This document shows positions 61,967 through 64,000 of a DNA stretch of 64,000 nt, piece by piece (position 1 is the first letter of the stretch; each line of letters begins with the position of its first letter). The position numbers and the translations under genes are program-made. The notes beneath the pieces were generated by a model, which was not told the DNA's origin, did not search any database, and saw only the letters and a program-made list of their open reading frames with translations. This DNA comes from DATAAP01 sp041690495 (GTDB taxonomy: Bacteria; Pseudomonadota; Alphaproteobacteria; CACIAM-22H2), in the NCBI GenBank assembly GCA_041690495.1, contig JAWLHE010000001.1, positions 496,001-560,000 of the forward strand, given 5' to 3'.

Positions 61967-62602
61967 ATGACCACGCCGACCAGCCCGATCCAGCTCTACC
62001 GCCATCCGCTGTCCGGCCACGCCCATCGCGTCGAGCTGATGCTGTCGCTGCTGCGCCTGCCGTACCAGTGCATCGACGTCGATCTGATGAAGGGTGCGCA
62101 CAAGACGCCGGAGTTCCTGGCGAGGAACCCGTTCGGCCAGGTCCCGGTGATCGAGGACGGCGGCACGGCCGTCTTCGACAGCAACGCCATCCTCGTCTAT
62201 CTCGCCTCGCGCTACGACGCTGCGGGGCAGTGGCTGCCGCGCGATCCGCTCGACGCCGCGCGCGTGCAGCAATGGCTGTCCGTCGCCGCGGGGCCGCTGT
62301 TCTCGGGACCGGCGACGGCGCGCCTCGTCGCGCTGTTCGGCATGAAGTTCGATCACGAGCGCGCCAAGGCCATCGCCGGCCAGCTCTTTGCCGTGCTCGA
62401 CGCTCATCTCTCGTCGCGGCAGTTCCTGGCCGGCGAAACGCCGACGATCGCCGACGTCGCGATGTACAGCTACACGGCGCATGCGCCGGAAGGCGGCGTG
62501 GCGCTCGATGCCTATGCGAACGTGCGGAGCTGGCTCGCGCGTGTCGAGGCGCTGCCGGGCTTCGTGCCGATGCAGCGCACCGCTGCGACGGTCGTGGCCT
62601 GA
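61967..62602 (+). CDS. glutathione S-transferase
   Basis: 211 residues from ATG 61967 with GGGGAGG 7 bases upstream; ATG 61949 would put that site inside the gene. Thioredoxin domain: IQLYRHPLSGHAHRVELMLS, EFLARNPFGQVPVIEDGG, FDSNAILVYLASRY; helical domain: FLAGETPTIADVAMYSY and ALPGFVPMQ. The first loop has Ser/Gly at the catalytic position. It is probably induced with the LysR regulator and co-transcribed with the flavoprotein gene 17 bases downstream. Confidence 0.92.
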   Translation: MTTPTSPIQLYRHPLSGHAHRVELMLSLLRLPYQCIDVDLMKGAHKTPEFLARNPFGQVPVIEDGGTAVFDSNAILVYLASRYDAAGQWLPRDPLDAARVQQWLSVAAGPLFSGPATARLVALFGMKFDHERAKAIAGQLFAVLDAHLSSRQFLAGETPTIADVAMYSYTAHAPEGGVALDAYANVRSWLARVEALPGFVPMQRTAATVVA

Positions 62603-62619
62603 GCGGCCATTGGACGGCG

Positions 62620-63654
62620 ATGACGATGACCACGCACAACACGAAAGCGGCCGCGAGCCGGCCGGCGCTTCCGGGCGCGCCCGGCGAGCGCTCGCCGTTC
62701 CACGAGGGCGAGCAGGCGCTGCAGGCGCGGGTGGGGATGCGCGAGCGCATGGAGCAGGTCGGCCGCAGGACGATCCGCGACTTCATGCCCGACCAGCACC
62801 GCGAGCTGTTCGAAAAGCTGCCGTTCCTGCTGGCCGGCAGCCTCGACGCGCAGCGCCGGCCGTGGGCGTCGGTGCTGGTCGGGCATCCGGGATTCATCGC
62901 GACATCGGATGCGCGCACGATGCGGGTCGAAGCGCGCCCTGGCTTCGGCGATCCGCTCGCGGCGAATCTTCGCGCGGGTGCCAGGATCGGCCTGCTCGGA
63001 ATCCAGCCGGAGACGCGGCGCCGCAACCGCGCCAACGGCGTCGTGACGGCCAGCGACGTGCGCGGCTTCACCGTGCATATCGAGCAGAGCTTCGGCAACT
63101 GCCCCAAATACATCCAGGCGCGCCGGCCGGAGTTCATTGCCGAGCCGTCGAGCGTCGGCGCGCCACGCCCGGTGCGGCGCGAGCGCGCGCTCCTCTCGCC
63201 CGATGCGGCGGCGCTCGCGTCGCGCGCCGACACGTTCTTCATCGCGACCGCGTCGGCCGACTCCGACGCGTCGGACCCGGCGCAGGGTGTCGATGTGTCG
63301 CATCGCGGCGGCCGGCCCGGCTTCGTGCGCGTGCGGGAGGAGGACGGCCGCACCGTGCTGACGATTCCGGATTTCGCGGGGAACCTTCATTTCAACACCT
63401 TCGGCAACATCGCGATCCATCCGCGCGCCGGACTCCTGTTTCCCGATTTCGACTCGGGCGACGTGCTGTCGCTGACCGGCGATGCGGAGGTCGTCTGGAA
63501 CGGCAACGAGGTCGCGTCCTTCGCCGGCGCGCAGCGGCTGCTGCGCGTCGTCGTCGAGGAGGGCGCCTTCATCGCCAATGCGGTTCCGCTGCGATGGACC
63601 GAGGCGGAGCCGGCGCCGCAACTCGCCGGGACCGGAACGTGGAGTAACACGTGA
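62620..63654 (+). CDS. pyridoxamine 5'-phosphate oxidase-family flavoprotein
   Basis: 344 residues from ATG 62620 (a second ATG two codons on). FHEGEQALQARVGMRERMEQ starts the conserved region; FLLAGSLDAQRRPWASVLVG, RVEARPGFGDPLAANLRAGA, GLLGIQPETRRRNRANGVV and IEQSFGNCPKYIQARRPEF are typical of the longer PNPOx-like family, often fused to or next to ferredoxin reductases. The second half repeats a split-barrel with NLHFNTFGNIAIHPRAGLLF. It likely binds FMN and is not a true PdxH. A longer frame reading upstream overlaps the GST gene out of frame. Confidence 0.85.
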   Translation: MTMTTHNTKAAASRPALPGAPGERSPFHEGEQALQARVGMRERMEQVGRRTIRDFMPDQHRELFEKLPFLLAGSLDAQRRPWASVLVGHPGFIATSDARTMRVEARPGFGDPLAANLRAGARIGLLGIQPETRRRNRANGVVTASDVRGFTVHIEQSFGNCPKYIQARRPEFIAEPSSVGAPRPVRRERALLSPDAAALASRADTFFIATASADSDASDPAQGVDVSHRGGRPGFVRVREEDGRTVLTIPDFAGNLHFNTFGNIAIHPRAGLLFPDFDSGDVLSLTGDAEVVWNGNEVASFAGAQRLLRVVVEEGAFIANAVPLRWTEAEPAPQLAGTGTWSNT

Positions 63655-63797
63655 ACATCGCGTTGATCGGCGCCACCGGCCATGTCGGCAGCAGGATTCT
63701 GGACGAGGCGCTCGCGCGCGGCCACGAGACGACGGCGGACAGCAAGATCCGTCCCCGACCGGCCCTTGTCTCCGCCCCGGACAGCTTGCGCCGATGA
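63651..63797 (+). pseudogene. truncated NAD(P)-binding oxidoreductase remnant
   Basis: 48 codons, GTG start overlapping the preceding stop. The first 26 residues NIALIGATGHVGSRILDEAL then ARGHE are the N-terminal Rossmann motif (G-A-T-G-x-x-G) of the atypical NAD(P)-binding SDR group. After residue 26 the similarity ends abruptly and 22 unrelated residues lead to a stop, 3 bases before the end of the convergent EamA gene. The gene has lost about 180 residues, evidently by a deletion joining it to the EamA region. Confidence 0.7.
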
Positions 63798-63800
63798 CGA

Positions 63801-64000
63801 TCATTGCCGCCGGCGCGGCAGCCGGAGCTGCCCGTTGGTGCCGGCGACGCCGCCGATGATGAGCGCCATGCCGGCGACGACGGGCCAGGTGAAGCACTCG
63901 CCGAGAATCACGATGCCGAGGATGACGCCGAAGCCGGCCCTGAGATAGCTGCCGCTGGTCGTGCCCAGGGCACCGAGCGTCTTGAGGAGACGGAAGTAGA
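63801..64000 (-). CDS. EamA-family transporter, C-terminal part (runs off the window)
   Basis: 66 codons visible, ending in LRLPRRRQ and a stop. The text YFRLLKTLGALGTTSGSYLR then GFGVILGIVILGECFTWPVV and MALIIGGVAGTN is the end of the second EamA repeat: two last membrane helices. Its start is beyond the edge. The stop lies 3 bases from the stop of the truncated oxidoreductase gene. Confidence 0.75.
   Translation of the reverse strand, partial: YFRLLKTLGALGTTSGSYLRAGFGVILGIVILGECFTWPVVAGMALIIGGVAGTNGQLRLPRRRQ

Noticed and set aside
61885..62619. Upstream extension of the PNPOx-family frame
   Set aside because: It overlaps the GST gene out of frame and has the composition of a shadow frame; homologous sequence begins after 62620.

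Overview
The window is a 64 kb stretch of GC-rich chromosome from an alphaproteobacterium, probably of the Rhodospirillales/Reyranella type or a neighbouring lineage (the lineage is an inference from gene order and style; there is no rRNA to settle it). Alphaproteobacterial signs are: the F1 operon atpHAGDC without the F0 genes; the order mdh-sucC-sucD-sucA-sucB with lpd close by; an Fsa-type transaldolase and priA next to xerC/DUF484 and the atp operon; a CpdR-like receiver; DUF2125; the block rppH-yibQ-ctpA-envC-gpmI-rlmH-rsfS-nadD; and short palindromic intergenic repeats of the kind scattered through such genomes. No tRNA, rRNA, insertion sequence, prophage or CRISPR array was seen.

Layout. 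1-3.2 kb: tail of an isoprenylcysteine methyltransferase-like gene, an exported glycerophosphodiesterase, a racemase-fold protein lacking its second cysteine, and small conserved proteins. 3.3-6.3 kb: a self-contained unit of a GntR/FCD regulator with a palindrome in its own promoter, a phytanoyl-CoA-dioxygenase-type Fe(II)/2-oxoglutarate enzyme and a COG4091 (NAD domain plus SAF domain) dehydrogenase. 6.3-11.5 kb: class III cyclase, ZapE ATPase, an operon of receiver, PAS_5 protein and membrane protein, and two small unknown genes. 11.7-21.7 kb: malate dehydrogenase, succinyl-CoA synthetase, the complete 2-oxoglutarate dehydrogenase complex (E1, E2, E3), with a CoA-ester lyase gene on the other strand inside the cluster. 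21.7-25.1 kb: divergent MarR/hemerythrin pair and small membrane or redox genes. 25.1-35 kb: xerC, DUF484, transaldolase, priA and ATP synthase F1.

35-51.5 kb is the usual alphaproteobacterial rppH-to-nadD block read on the minus strand, opened in several places: a ferritin-like gene, a basic DUF6496 protein and an 828-base gene-free stretch lie between atpC and rppH; an MFS carrier and a tiny exported peptide lie between gpmI and rlmH; and a TAXI-TRAP transporter, a LOG-type phosphoribohydrolase and nadC lie between rsfS and nadD. 51.8-64 kb: a bifunctional salicylyl-CoA 5-hydroxylase behind a strong palindrome, recQ, a TauE/SafE permease, a zinc-ribbon protein with a CpdR-like receiver, DUF2125, EamA, ChaC, and a LysR-GST-flavoprotein set ending in a broken oxidoreductase gene and a cut-off EamA transporter.

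Most of the window is housekeeping. The most interesting parts are small regulatory units visible in the DNA: perfect or near-perfect palindromes in front of the GntR gene, between marR and the hemerythrin gene, before nadC and before the salicylyl-CoA hydroxylase; and intergenic palindromes inside the atp and suc operons and over a ribosome binding site. No clearly new system was found. The best candidates for follow-up are the GntR/PhyH/COG4091 unit, the nadC-LOG pair and the receiver-PAS_5-membrane operon.
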